Notes under the pieces: model-generated
What the model was told of the DNA's origin: nothing
What the model saw: only the letters and a program-made list of their open reading frames with translations
The model's database searches: none
Part shown: positions 1 through 7,495 of the stretch, one piece after another
How positions within the stretch are numbered: position 1 is the first letter of the stretch
Layout of the letters: each line of letters starts with the position of its first letter
Translations under genes and position numbers: made by a program
Origin: JBGSIC01 sp041751875
GTDB taxonomy: Bacteria > Bdellovibrionota > FAC87 > UBA2466 > JACKAF01
Length of the DNA: 64,000 bases
Reading direction: 5' to 3'
Assembly: GCA_041751875.1 (NCBI GenBank)
Contig: JBGSIC010000008.1
Coordinates: 52,420-116,419, forward strand

Positions 1-2
1 CC

Positions 3-410
3 TCTGTGAGCGGGTTTGAGGCCACATTGGGTGAGCAAGCCAAGAGTCTCAATGAAAAAGAAGAGGCACTTGAAAAGCGTAAGATTCTTCTTGATGAGAA
101 AGAAAAAGTTTTGAACCAACAGATCGCCCGATACGAAAAGGTGATTGAGGACCTGAGTGCTCGTTTAAAGAAAGCACGAAAGTACAACGAAGAGCAGTTC
201 GGATCGTTGAAGAAGATGTACGAAAAGATGGATCCGAAAAAAGCAGCTGTAATTTTAAACGATTTGGATACGGATCTGGCTGCCGGAATCTTGGAAGGAA
301 TGCGCAAAGAGCAGGCAGGTGAGATTCTCGGAAAAATGACCGCACTGCGTGCGAGACGAGTTACCGAAAGACTTTCTGATGGTGTAATGCGAAACCTCTC
401 AAGCAAGTAG
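3..410 (+). CDS. MotE/MgtE_N-like flagellar protein, 5' end cut by window edge
   Basis: The reading frame is open to the window edge, so the true start is probably outside; a GTG at 6 is the first start codon seen. The visible part is a charged coiled coil (about residues 10-65) followed by a helical segment containing KKMYEKMDPKKAAVILNDL and ending near ALRARRVTERL. This pattern is typical of the MgtE N-terminal-like domain in MotE-type proteins, which sit in the periplasm and support the flagellar motor. It lies 16 bp upstream of fliK and is probably in the same operon. The family assignment is by eye from the DPKKAA and EQAGEILGKM segments. The missing N-terminus would be expected to hold a membrane anchor. 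Confidence 0.7.
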   Translation, partial: SVSGFEATLGEQAKSLNEKEEALEKRKILLDEKEKVLNQQIARYEKVIEDLSARLKKARKYNEEQFGSLKKMYEKMDPKKAAVILNDLDTDLAAGILEGMRKEQAGEILGKMTALRARRVTERLSDGVMRNLSSK

Positions 411-426
411 AAGGGGGTGATGTTAA

Positions 427-1443
427 TTGTCACAAGCTAACGTATCGGTGGTGAGTAAACCACCAACGGTTGGCGAAGTACTTAAAAAGAGCCGAAACGA
501 AGGTCGGCCGGAGACAGAAGAATCCAAGAAAAAAGAGTCGGAGACTCCCTTTCTTGAAACCCTTTTGGGCCTCCAGGCGATTTCTTCGGCACCGACGCTA
601 GAAACTCCTCTTCCTACCGAGGGAGAGAAGGGTTTACTAGACGCAGCCCAAACTCTTTTTGGTACGCCGACAACTGATTCCCAAGCGGTTTCCCAAGTCG
701 AACTCAACGGCCAGGAAAACAGCGAAGCGCAGCAGAACCTGAATGGCGAGAATCCCTCATTGCCACTCGATTTTCTGATGCGTCAGCTGACTCCACTGGA
801 TTCCGAGATCATTTATGAAGATGAAGGAAGCGATTCCTCTTCTTCAGAGGATGATTTTTCCTTCAAGGGAATGGAATCTAAACTAGGCCACCCGGTTGGT
901 CAGGAAAACTCAGGTGATGCTCTCTTAGGAAGCATCCAACCTTTGTCTCCCGACGGACCAGGTATCGAACTAGGAAGCCTTGATCGTCCCGCGCCTCCCG
1001 AAGCCCCACGAGCGGTACCCGAAGTCTTTAAGGGTGTCGATTCGTTGATTCTTCAAGGTGGTGGGAAGATGACGGTCTCTCTTCAGCCTGAGCATTTGGG
1101 CCAAATGGAGATCGAAGTCAAAACGGATGGAAAAAAAGTCTCAATTGATATGCTTTCCGACAGTCACGAAGCAAAGGCTCTGATGGAAGAGCACGTGCAG
1201 GCCTTACGAGCTAGTCTGGCCGATGTGTCTTTAAATCTAGAGAAATTTGAAGTGGCCGTTGCGAGAGATGGAGATTGGACTCAATTCCAGAAGTTTTCAG
1301 ATGGAAGCGAATTCCAGGGCAAAAACCCGGCATCTGCGCGACGTGCTTTCGATAGCCAATCGCAAATGGTGTCTGGTCCCGCCTCGGTAAGCGGCCCACG
1401 CCACTCTTTAGTGGGGGATGGCCGAGTGGATCTATGGGTTTAG
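427..1443 (+). CDS. fliK: Flagellar hook-length control protein FliK
   Basis: FliK is a secreted ruler that stops hook growth and switches export from rod/hook to filament substrates. The N-terminal two thirds are low-complexity (Ser, Glu and Pro rich), as usual in FliK. The conserved hook-length control domain is at about residues 210-290, with LILQGGGKMTVSLQPEHLG followed by MEIEVKTDGKKVSIDML. The start is a TTG preceded by a strong AGAAGGGGGTGA Shine-Dalgarno sequence; an ATG at 420 is out of frame and closes at once. The gene sits directly ahead of flgD, the classical order. Length (338 aa) is normal. Confidence 0.93.
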   Translation: MSQANVSVVSKPPTVGEVLKKSRNEGRPETEESKKKESETPFLETLLGLQAISSAPTLETPLPTEGEKGLLDAAQTLFGTPTTDSQAVSQVELNGQENSEAQQNLNGENPSLPLDFLMRQLTPLDSEIIYEDEGSDSSSSEDDFSFKGMESKLGHPVGQENSGDALLGSIQPLSPDGPGIELGSLDRPAPPEAPRAVPEVFKGVDSLILQGGGKMTVSLQPEHLGQMEIEVKTDGKKVSIDMLSDSHEAKALMEEHVQALRASLADVSLNLEKFEVAVARDGDWTQFQKFSDGSEFQGKNPASARRAFDSQSQMVSGPASVSGPRHSLVGDGRVDLWV

Positions 1444-1474
1444 GTTCCGAAAGGTGCCTGGCACTTTTTGGAAC
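1444..1474. repeat. 31-bp REP-like palindrome, copy 1
   Basis: The element starts GTTCCGAAAGGTGCC and ends GGCACTTTTTGGAAC, an imperfect dyad centred on GTGCCTGGCAC. An element of the same length and core is at 19258-19288. It lies between the fliK stop and the flgD ribosome binding site, so it would form a hairpin in the flagellar mRNA. There is no T-run after it, so it is unlikely to terminate transcription. Confidence 0.75.
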
Positions 1475-1488
1475 TCAAGGAGAATGAG

Positions 1489-2403
1489 ATGAACGTTGCA
1501 ACAGATGCCATTCCCGATCATTTGATGTGGGAGGAAGCCGCCGGACCCCAAGCGAAGAACACGATGGGAAAAGACGACTTTATGAAATTGCTTCTGACGC
1601 AAATGAAGAATCAGGATCCTCTTAAACCTACAGATCAAGATCAGTTCGCGGCTCAACTCGCTCAGTTCGGTTCTCTCGAGAAATTGAGCAACATTGAGAC
1701 AGGTATCAAGGGCATGCAGGATGGTTTCAATCAAGAAAGCAAACTGCAAGCACTAGGTATGATCGGAAAAAATGTTAAAGCATGGGGAAACTCGTTGCCT
1801 TTGAAAGAAGGAAAAACAGCGAGTTTCTCCCATGCGTTGGGTGAAGATGTGCGTCCGTTGCGCGCGGCTATTCTGGATCAAAAGGGCGTAGTGGTTCGCA
1901 ACATCGATCTGACAGGTGTTTCCCCCGATGCTCCTGTGCAGTGGGATGGTAAGGACGAGAAGGGTAACAAACTTCTCCCGGGAAGCTACAACTTCCGCAT
2001 CACCGGCGTGGGCAAAGACGGCGCAGTGAAAGAAATGGGATCCCAAATCGAAGGCAAAGTGGTTGGCGTGGATGTGCAAGCCCAAGTCCCCACGCTCGTC
2101 GTGGAAACGGGTCAGGGAACCCAAAGCGTGGAAGTTTATAAAGTTTCAAGCGTGAGTCTCGATTCGCCTGAGGCGAAAAAGCCTGGAGCAGCGGTTGTTT
2201 CAGATGGGGGAGATATACAAGAGCTATTGATGAAAAAAGCTCTGGCTCATTCCCAAGCCAACGCTGAGCCCCGCGAAGAACGCGAAGAAATTTCCGTTCA
2301 GGGCGAAAAAGAATCTGCCGACGATGGTGAAAGTGAAGAGGAAGGTTTCCGCCCTTCCCGACTCCACCGCGCCATGGACATGATGGGAGACCCGTCTTTT
2401 TAG
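1489..2403 (+). CDS. flgD: Flagellar hook capping protein FlgD
   Basis: FlgD forms the cap that guides FlgE polymerisation into the hook. The N-terminal region holds the conserved block DDFMKLLLTQMKNQDPLKP and the following QFGSLEKLSNIETGI. A FlgD Ig-like/Tudor region follows (about residues 85-195, with WDGKDEKGNKLLPGSYNF). The ATG at 1489 is chosen because AAGGAG lies 6 bp upstream; the frame is open further upstream from a TTG at 1468, which falls in the REP-like hairpin. The last 80 residues are an unusual acidic, low-complexity tail beyond the usual end of FlgD. It is flanked by fliK and the TIGR02530 gene. Confidence 0.93.
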   Translation: MNVATDAIPDHLMWEEAAGPQAKNTMGKDDFMKLLLTQMKNQDPLKPTDQDQFAAQLAQFGSLEKLSNIETGIKGMQDGFNQESKLQALGMIGKNVKAWGNSLPLKEGKTASFSHALGEDVRPLRAAILDQKGVVVRNIDLTGVSPDAPVQWDGKDEKGNKLLPGSYNFRITGVGKDGAVKEMGSQIEGKVVGVDVQAQVPTLVVETGQGTQSVEVYKVSSVSLDSPEAKKPGAAVVSDGGDIQELLMKKALAHSQANAEPREEREEISVQGEKESADDGESEEEGFRPSRLHRAMDMMGDPSF

Positions 2404-2419
2404 CGAGTGAGGACAAACA

Positions 2420-2803
2420 ATGAGTATTTCTGAACTTTACAAAGCAGTAAATTCGGCGGCACCAGCAGCACAGGGCCCCTCGACTCAACCCACCACAGGC
2501 CCCAAGGCCTTTGGTGCCAATGAGTTTGAAAAAGTTTTAGAGCAGCAGAATTCTCTGCAGCTTTCCAAACACGCCGCCACTCGCATTCGATCACGCGAAT
2601 TGCCGTGGAGCGAAGAGTTAGAGAAACGTATTTCGGGAGGAATGGACGCCGCTGCCAAAAAAGGTAGTCAGTCCGCACTCATTCTCTCTGACGACGTGGC
2701 AGTTATTGCGAACATCAGGTCAAAAACAGTTGTGACCGCGATGAACCGCACAGAACTGAAAGAAAAAGTTTTCACCAACATCGATAGCGCGATCTTGGTT
2801 TAA
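2420..2803 (+). CDS. TIGR02530-type flagellar operon protein
   Basis: This 127-aa protein matches the small family found between flgD and flgE in many bacteria. The marks are LSKHAATRIRSRELPW, the segment SALILSDDVAVIANI, and the ending TVVTAMNRTELKEKVFTNID. The biochemical role is not established; a part in hook assembly is inferred from position. The N-terminal 45 residues are Ala/Pro/Thr-rich and probably disordered. The ATG follows GTGAGGACAA, and the gene is 16 bp after flgD. Confidence 0.85.
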   Translation: MSISELYKAVNSAAPAAQGPSTQPTTGPKAFGANEFEKVLEQQNSLQLSKHAATRIRSRELPWSEELEKRISGGMDAAAKKGSQSALILSDDVAVIANIRSKTVVTAMNRTELKEKVFTNIDSAILV

Positions 2804-2808
2804 AAAAG

Positions 2809-2878
2809 TTTTTTGGTCCTAGGGTGCCAGGTCACTTTCCGTCTTTCAGCCGGAAAGTGCACAGGCACACCGGACCAA
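2809..2878. repeat. Long intergenic hairpin upstream of flgE
   Basis: The outer arms are TTTTTTGGTCC and GGACCAAAAA. Inside them lies a second dyad, GGTGCC-GG-TCACTTTCCG against CGGAAAGTG-CACAGGCACACC, with an 8-nt loop. The T-rich left side and A-rich right side mean it could work as a terminator or attenuator in either direction between the TIGR02530 gene and flgE. Confidence 0.7.
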
Positions 2879-2908
2879 AAATAAATACTCCAGAGCTGGC
2901 CTGCTCTC

Positions 2909-2928
2909 CACGAAACGTTCGTTTCGTG
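2909..2928. repeat. Hairpin with 9-bp perfect arms in flgE leader
   Basis: CACGAAACG, the 2-nt spacer TT, then CGTTTCGTG: a near-perfect 20-bp dyad 61 bp ahead of the flgE start codon. It could be a protein-binding site in DNA or an RNA hairpin. Confidence 0.65.
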
Positions 2929-2955
2929 AGGCAGAAGCTTTGGTGTCCTTAAACC

Positions 2956-2974
2956 GGGAACCCTGTGGGTTCCC
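2956..2974 (+). promoter_or_regulatory. Hairpin just upstream of the flgE ribosome binding site
   Basis: GGGAACCC-TGT-GGGTTCCC has perfect 8-bp arms and ends 5 bp before the AGGAG that serves flgE. A stem this close to the Shine-Dalgarno sequence may protect the mRNA end or tune translation of the very abundant hook protein. The function is inferred. Confidence 0.55.
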
Positions 2975-2989
2975 TCTCTAGGAGACACT

Positions 2990-4276
2990 ATGGCCCTATA
3001 CAATGCCATTGATACGAGTCTTTCCGGACTCGAAGCCAATGGACAGCACCTCTCGTTAGTCTCGGACAACATCGTTAACGCAAACACCACGGGTTTTAAA
3101 AGCACTCGCGGTGAGTTCCAAGACTTTGTTCTTCAACATCTCATTGCAGGTCCCAATCAGGACGTGGGTCGCGGCGTAAACATGGCCGGTACCACCACTT
3201 CCTTCCACCAGGGCAGCATCAACCACACAGAACGCAACACTGACGTCGCTATTAACGGCAACGGTTTCTTCGTCTTGGACGGGGGAAAAGGGCGTTCGTT
3301 TACCCGTGACGGAAGCTTTCGCTTTGATCGTCAGGGATGGTTGACGACGCTCAATGGGGAACGCGTGCAGGCTTATCAGGCGGGTGCGGATGGTTCTATC
3401 TCAGGCAAAGTAAGCGATATTCGCGTACCGCAAGATTCGCTTCCTGCCCGCCCGAGTAATCGTGTTCAGGTTCATATGAACCTCGACTCACGAGCAAACG
3501 TTTACGATAAGTTCGATCTCGATCACCCTCAGGAAACGGCACAGTTTTCCACTGCGTCTTCCGTTTACGATTCACTTGGCAACCAACATAGCGTCGGCAT
3601 GTACTTCAATAAAGTAGATGACGGCACGTGGGAGTGGGTTGCTATGGCAGACGGCGCGGAAATGGATAAGGGCGATCCGGGTGAACAAGTGCAGGTGGCT
3701 CGCGGACTTCTTGTGTTCGACGAAGTCGGACGTTTGGAATACTCGGACCAATACCTCACCAACACCAGTTTTGCTGGCGGCGCCAAACCGAACCAAGAAC
3801 TACAGTTCGATTTCGGCGATGCCATTGATGATGATGGAACGGGAGTGAAGGGCAGTACGCAGTATGGTGCTAAAAGCTCTGTGTTCCGTAACGTTCAAGA
3901 TGGTTTCGGGTCGGGGACGCTTTTAGACATGGATATCGATGCCGAAGGTATTGTTTCGGGTGTCTATTCAAACGGTTTCTCGCGTCCTTTGGGCCAATTG
4001 GCGATCGCACGTTTCGAAGCGACGGAACGCTTAGGACGTGTCGGTCAAAACCAATTCAAAGAAACGACGAACTCAGGTGCGGCCTTGTTGGGCAAATCGA
4101 ATGCCAACGGTCGTGGCCAAGTGGTGACGCGTTCCTTGGAACGGTCCAACGTAGACTTAGCATCGGAGTTTATGGAAATGCTCCGTGCACAGAGAGGCTT
4201 CCAAGCCAGTGCCCGTTCGATCAATACGGCCAACAACATGTTGGACGAAATTGTCGCTTTGGCTCCTACTCGCTAA
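2990..4276 (+). CDS. flgE: Flagellar hook protein FlgE
   Basis: FlgE is the structural subunit of the hook joining basal body and filament. The N-terminus has the rod/hook signature (LSLVSDNIVNANTTGFKS) and the C-terminus the matching coiled-coil motif (SNVDLASEFMEMLRAQRGFQ, then SINTANNMLDEIVAL). The central domain, with LDSRANV and the SVYDSLGNQH stretch, is typical. At 428 aa it is normal length. AGGAG lies 5 bp before the ATG. The leader has three stacked hairpins, and a strong terminator follows, so flgE may also be expressed as a separate abundant transcript. Confidence 0.95.
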   Translation: MALYNAIDTSLSGLEANGQHLSLVSDNIVNANTTGFKSTRGEFQDFVLQHLIAGPNQDVGRGVNMAGTTTSFHQGSINHTERNTDVAINGNGFFVLDGGKGRSFTRDGSFRFDRQGWLTTLNGERVQAYQAGADGSISGKVSDIRVPQDSLPARPSNRVQVHMNLDSRANVYDKFDLDHPQETAQFSTASSVYDSLGNQHSVGMYFNKVDDGTWEWVAMADGAEMDKGDPGEQVQVARGLLVFDEVGRLEYSDQYLTNTSFAGGAKPNQELQFDFGDAIDDDGTGVKGSTQYGAKSSVFRNVQDGFGSGTLLDMDIDAEGIVSGVYSNGFSRPLGQLAIARFEATERLGRVGQNQFKETTNSGAALLGKSNANGRGQVVTRSLERSNVDLASEFMEMLRAQRGFQASARSINTANNMLDEIVALAPTR

Positions 4277-4311
4277 TCCGGGTAGTCTCTGATTAATGAA
4301 CTGAAGTAAAT

Positions 4312-4380
4312 GGCCGGGGTGTCCGTCGAGCTTTCGGGATGCAATACCGAAAGTCGACTGACACCTACGGCTATTTTTTT
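4312..4380 (+). terminator. Rho-independent terminator after flgE
   Basis: A long stem pairs GGTGTCCGTCGAGCTTTCGG (from 4318) with CCGAAAGTCGACTGACACC over a 9-nt loop, with outer CCG/CGG pairs. The run TATTTTTTTA follows. It ends the flagellar transcript and lies at the 3' end of the convergent gene at 4379. The inner arms resemble the hairpin upstream of flgE. Confidence 0.85.
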
Positions 4381-5134
4381 AGCAGCTCTTTTTAAAAGTT
4401 AGATGCAAGGTCACATCGGCATAACTTGCCAGGAACTGGTGGTTACACCGGTCAAGCAACTGCATGATGCGTTCGGTGTACTCTGGTGTGGCGTAGGTAA
4501 AGCGCCCCTTCTCCGGAGTGGTGGTGATAATACTCACCGTATCCCCTTTGCGATCTACCTTTACCGGCAGATCCAGAGATTGGGCTTTTCCCAGCATTTC
4601 AAACTGTAGTTTTAGTGTCGTCTCCCAGGAGCCTTTGTCCTTCCATTCCCCAAGGGTAAAAGTGAAAGGTAAAGCCGAGACGCCTTTTTCCTCAACGCCA
4701 AACACGTAGCGCGCCACGCGTCTATCGCGGGGAAGGTTACCGGAATCCCACGAAGAAAGGTCCAAGTAGCCCATTCCTTTGGTGACGGGCCCCTTGGGTT
4801 CTCCCAAAAGATGCGCTTGCACACGGGTAAATCGTCCCTGCACCGGAGCCAATTTTTCCTTAATAGCGGTGCCTGAAACATCAGGCTTACCGACCAACTT
4901 CCATACGGATTGGGTTTCGCAGGAAGGCGGCTCAACTACCCCAAGGGCTTCCCACTCGCTTGTGGCGTTGGCGAGGTTTAATTCCGGCTCATCGGGAATC
5001 GGAATTTTTGTGACATCGTAAGCTTTGTTTTCAAAGTGTTCGGGAACGGAATCAGGTTTGCCGCTGGAAAAAGCCAGCAATGCCAAGGGGACTAAAATCC
5101 CACCGAGAACTGCTTTAACTGTGATTGATTTCAT
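4379..5134 (-). CDS. YceI-like secreted protein
   Basis: The protein has 251 residues with an N-terminal hydrophobic signal (about 1-25) and no clear lipobox. The block YLDLSSWDSGNLPRDRRVAR, followed by a beta-rich region with LPFTFTLGEW, resembles the YceI family of periplasmic lipocalin-like proteins, where Asp-Ser-x-Asn-x-x-RD is a hallmark. Its ATG overlaps the hpt stop codon as ATGA, so the two are translationally coupled. The ligand is unknown (isoprenoids in characterised YceI). The family call is by eye and moderate. Confidence 0.6.
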   Translation of the reverse strand: MKSITVKAVLGGILVPLALLAFSSGKPDSVPEHFENKAYDVTKIPIPDEPELNLANATSEWEALGVVEPPSCETQSVWKLVGKPDVSGTAIKEKLAPVQGRFTRVQAHLLGEPKGPVTKGMGYLDLSSWDSGNLPRDRRVARYVFGVEEKGVSALPFTFTLGEWKDKGSWETTLKLQFEMLGKAQSLDLPVKVDRKGDTVSIITTTPEKGRFTYATPEYTERIMQLLDRCNHQFLASYADVTLHLTFKKSC

Positions 5135-5667
5135 ATGTAGAAAATGTCCTTAAGATTGCGAAATTTCTCATCATAATCAAGACCGTAGCCTACCAGAAAC
5201 TTATCTTCAACATCTCTGCCCACGTACTCAACCGGAACTTCGACTTCACGACGACTGGGTTTACTCAAAAGCGTACAGACTTTGAGACTCGCAGGTTTAC
5301 TCTCCCCAAACTTTTCGCGCAAAAATTTGATGGTGTGGCCCGTATCCACGATTTCATCCAATATAAGGACGTGCTTGCCCTTCGGGTCGGTCTCCAAATC
5401 TTTGGTCATCAGGACGCTTCCGCTCGACTGCGTGCCGCTACCATAGCTGGCAACTCTCACGAAATCGATGCGCACCGGAACGGTGATATGGCGAATAAGG
5501 TCAGCCGCAAAGAGAAGGGCGCCCTTTAAAGTGACCACCACTAAGAGCTCCCCGCTGTTCCCAAGGTGCTTTTGGTAGTCCTGGCTGATTTGTTTGCCCA
5601 GCCCGGCGACGAGGTCTTCGATGGCAGAGGCTGTGAGAAAAGGTTTCAAATTGGCTTCGTTTTGCAT
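5131..5667 (-). CDS. hpt: Hypoxanthine phosphoribosyltransferase
   Basis: This purine salvage enzyme converts hypoxanthine or guanine plus PRPP to IMP or GMP in the cytoplasm. The type I PRTase PRPP-binding motif VLILDEIVDTGHT lies near residues 98-110. Other family marks are VVVTLKGALLFAADLIRHI, the flexible-loop residues VASYGSG, and YVGYGLDYDE-like purine-contact residues at the C-terminus (VGYGLDYDEKFRNL). The 178-aa length is typical. It is the first gene of a two-gene unit with the YceI-like gene. Confidence 0.93.
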   Translation of the reverse strand: MQNEANLKPFLTASAIEDLVAGLGKQISQDYQKHLGNSGELLVVVTLKGALLFAADLIRHITVPVRIDFVRVASYGSGTQSSGSVLMTKDLETDPKGKHVLILDEIVDTGHTIKFLREKFGESKPASLKVCTLLSKPSRREVEVPVEYVGRDVEDKFLVGYGLDYDEKFRNLKDIFYI

Positions 5668-5748
5668 TCTAGGTCTTTACCCTAGAAAAAGCGCCTCGCC
5701 TAGTCTGCCTACCGCAGAGGGCCAAAAAGAAGCGGTGCGGCAATGGGC

Positions 5749-7293
5749 CTATTGTTCAACAACGTCTTCGTAAGTCTGAAGTTCTAGCGGGACGGAAGGT
5801 ACGGAGATATTAAAGTCTTCTTTGGCGCGATCAGGGACGGAAGTGATTTCCCAAGCGGCTTTCTGACCTTTTTGAATCTGATAGGAAAGGGTTTGGCTCG
5901 TATCAATGCGGTTTTGCTCGGGCAACTGGGCGTTGATGGCGTCTGCAGTTTCTTTGGCTTTTTGAAGTTGCTGATTATAGGTATTGAGAACTTCTTCAGG
6001 TGTCATTTGCGTTTCGCCGGTTTGATTGCCTTCGGCATCGTAAGTATTCACCGTAGTCGCGAGATCTTGTTCCCCGTAGCCCCAGTTGTTTTGCACTTCG
6101 TTGGCCGACATGCCAAATTTTTCATTGATGTTGAGCTGCACGCGCAAGTCACGTTCGCGCGCATCTTCTTTGTTCACACCGAGAGATTGCAACTGTTCTT
6201 TGGATTCGCCATTTCCGCTATCCTCTTCCACAAAACGAGGCATGATTTCTTTGTAGTTCATGGTCGTCATGTTTTTGCACTGGTCGGTCATGCGTTGAAG
6301 CTCTTTTTGGCGCGCCTCTTTTCCTTCCGGAGTTTCCGCTTCCTCTACGAGAGCCGCCGCTTGCTGCGACCACGCTTCGCAAGTCGGAGCATCCTGCCAA
6401 AGTTGGACACGCTCCGGAAGAGCACCATCGCGGATACCACGATTGAAACGTCTTTGAGAAAGTGAATTCAGCGCTTCGGCTTGAAGGGCCTTCAGACCGC
6501 GGCTGCCGGCTTCTCGTAAGAGCACGCCGTTGGCCATTGCTTCTTCCAAACCTTCGTTCTCGTCATCTTTTGCCGACTTTTTCACGGTCTCAAAAGAGTT
6601 CTCACCAATCTTCTTCACGGCCTGAATCGCTTCGTCGCGTAGCTCCCAGCGAGCAACATCCAGATCTTCGTTATCCTCGCCGTCGTCTTTCGCTTTCTTA
6701 AGGCCTCCACCTGCGCCGCTACCACCGGCGTCTCCCGCGGCTTCGTCTTGTTTCTGAACTTTTTTGGTGGTTACTTTGAAGATCGATTTAAACTCAACGC
6801 CTTCTTCTCTCGGCTTGTCCTGTTCCTCTTCTTTATTGAATTGTTTATGAAGACCATAGACGGCGCGTTCTAGTTCAGAAGATCCGCCCGCTTCACTTTC
6901 CTTACCGTGAGGAGAAACGAAGCCATAAAGTTTTTCTACTTTTACTTCGCCGTTCTCATCTTCTTTTTCTTCTTCCACTACGTCGAAAGCTTGTTTGTGA
7001 TAGGTGAGCTCACTTTGGAACGTGAGGAGTTTTGCGCCGTCGGCATCGAATTTGGTTTTGTCAGGCGCTTGCACCGTGTTGCCGTCTGGCGTGATGGCCT
7101 CACCCATGACGTTTTTATCCGAAGTAAATTTCTTGAAGCGTTCAATCACTTTTTGGATGCGTTCCTGTTGGGCGCGAATGACGTCTTCTAAATCGGCGCG
7201 AGCAGGCGTAGCGAAAAGGCCGGCGCATAGGATAGTCCACAGCGCCAGGTTAAGGGCACTCGGTCGAACGGCCATTTGGCGGTTGTTCTTCAC
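5749..7293 (-). CDS. Large secreted acidic protein of unknown function
   Basis: I recognise no family. The product has about 514 residues with a signal peptide ending near ATPARA (residue 33). The rest is very rich in Glu, Lys and Gln, mostly helical or coiled coil, with a Gly-rich linker (AAGDAGGSGAGGGLKK) near residue 190. Two cysteines near the middle (PTCEAWSQ and DQCKNM) may form a disulfide. The annotated start is a GTG at 7293; an ATG at 7275 (MAVRP) is an alternative, and the AAAGG motif sits too close to the GTG to settle it. A dyad at 7310-7336 lies just upstream. Confidence 0.75.
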   Translation of the reverse strand: MKNNRQMAVRPSALNLALWTILCAGLFATPARADLEDVIRAQQERIQKVIERFKKFTSDKNVMGEAITPDGNTVQAPDKTKFDADGAKLLTFQSELTYHKQAFDVVEEEKEDENGEVKVEKLYGFVSPHGKESEAGGSSELERAVYGLHKQFNKEEEQDKPREEGVEFKSIFKVTTKKVQKQDEAAGDAGGSGAGGGLKKAKDDGEDNEDLDVARWELRDEAIQAVKKIGENSFETVKKSAKDDENEGLEEAMANGVLLREAGSRGLKALQAEALNSLSQRRFNRGIRDGALPERVQLWQDAPTCEAWSQQAAALVEEAETPEGKEARQKELQRMTDQCKNMTTMNYKEIMPRFVEEDSGNGESKEQLQSLGVNKEDARERDLRVQLNINEKFGMSANEVQNNWGYGEQDLATTVNTYDAEGNQTGETQMTPEEVLNTYNQQLQKAKETADAINAQLPEQNRIDTSQTLSYQIQKGQKAAWEITSVPDRAKEDFNISVPSVPLELQTYEDVVEQ

Positions 7294-7309
7294 ACCTTTA
7301 AGAAGAGCA

Positions 7310-7336
7310 ATTCCAGTGCCAAATAACCCCTGGAAT
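7310..7336. promoter_or_regulatory. Dyad upstream of the large secreted protein gene
   Basis: ATTCCAG and CTGGAAT form perfect 7-bp arms separated by 13 bp, 17 bp upstream of the GTG at 7293. It may be an operator or a leader hairpin; nothing identifies a regulator. Confidence 0.45.
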
Positions 7337-7465
7337 CATTAGGGTTTTTCGAGGTGTGTACAGCCTGAATAGGGGAGAGCCCTTTACATGCCGTAACTTG
7401 TTAGCCGGGTGATAAAACAGTGGCTGTAGCCAGCCAGAATACGGCCGTGAATTGTCAGCCTCATT

Positions 7466-7495
7466 TGTCATTGCTTCGCTACGCTCGCAATGACA
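7466..7495. repeat. GTCATTGC-type dispersed palindrome
   Basis: TGTCATTGC and GCAATGACA flank a 12-bp centre (TTCGCTACGCTC) immediately after the stop codon of the VKOR-DsbA gene. Repeats of this form (GTCATTGCGAGC...GCAATGAC) are widespread in proteobacterial genomes. It may end the mRNA, but there is no T-run. Confidence 0.65.

Noticed and set aside
7345..7465. Cobalamin riboswitch on the minus strand (GCCACTG seen)
   Set aside because: Only one short box fits; no B12-box context is present, and the downstream gene has no link to cobalamin.
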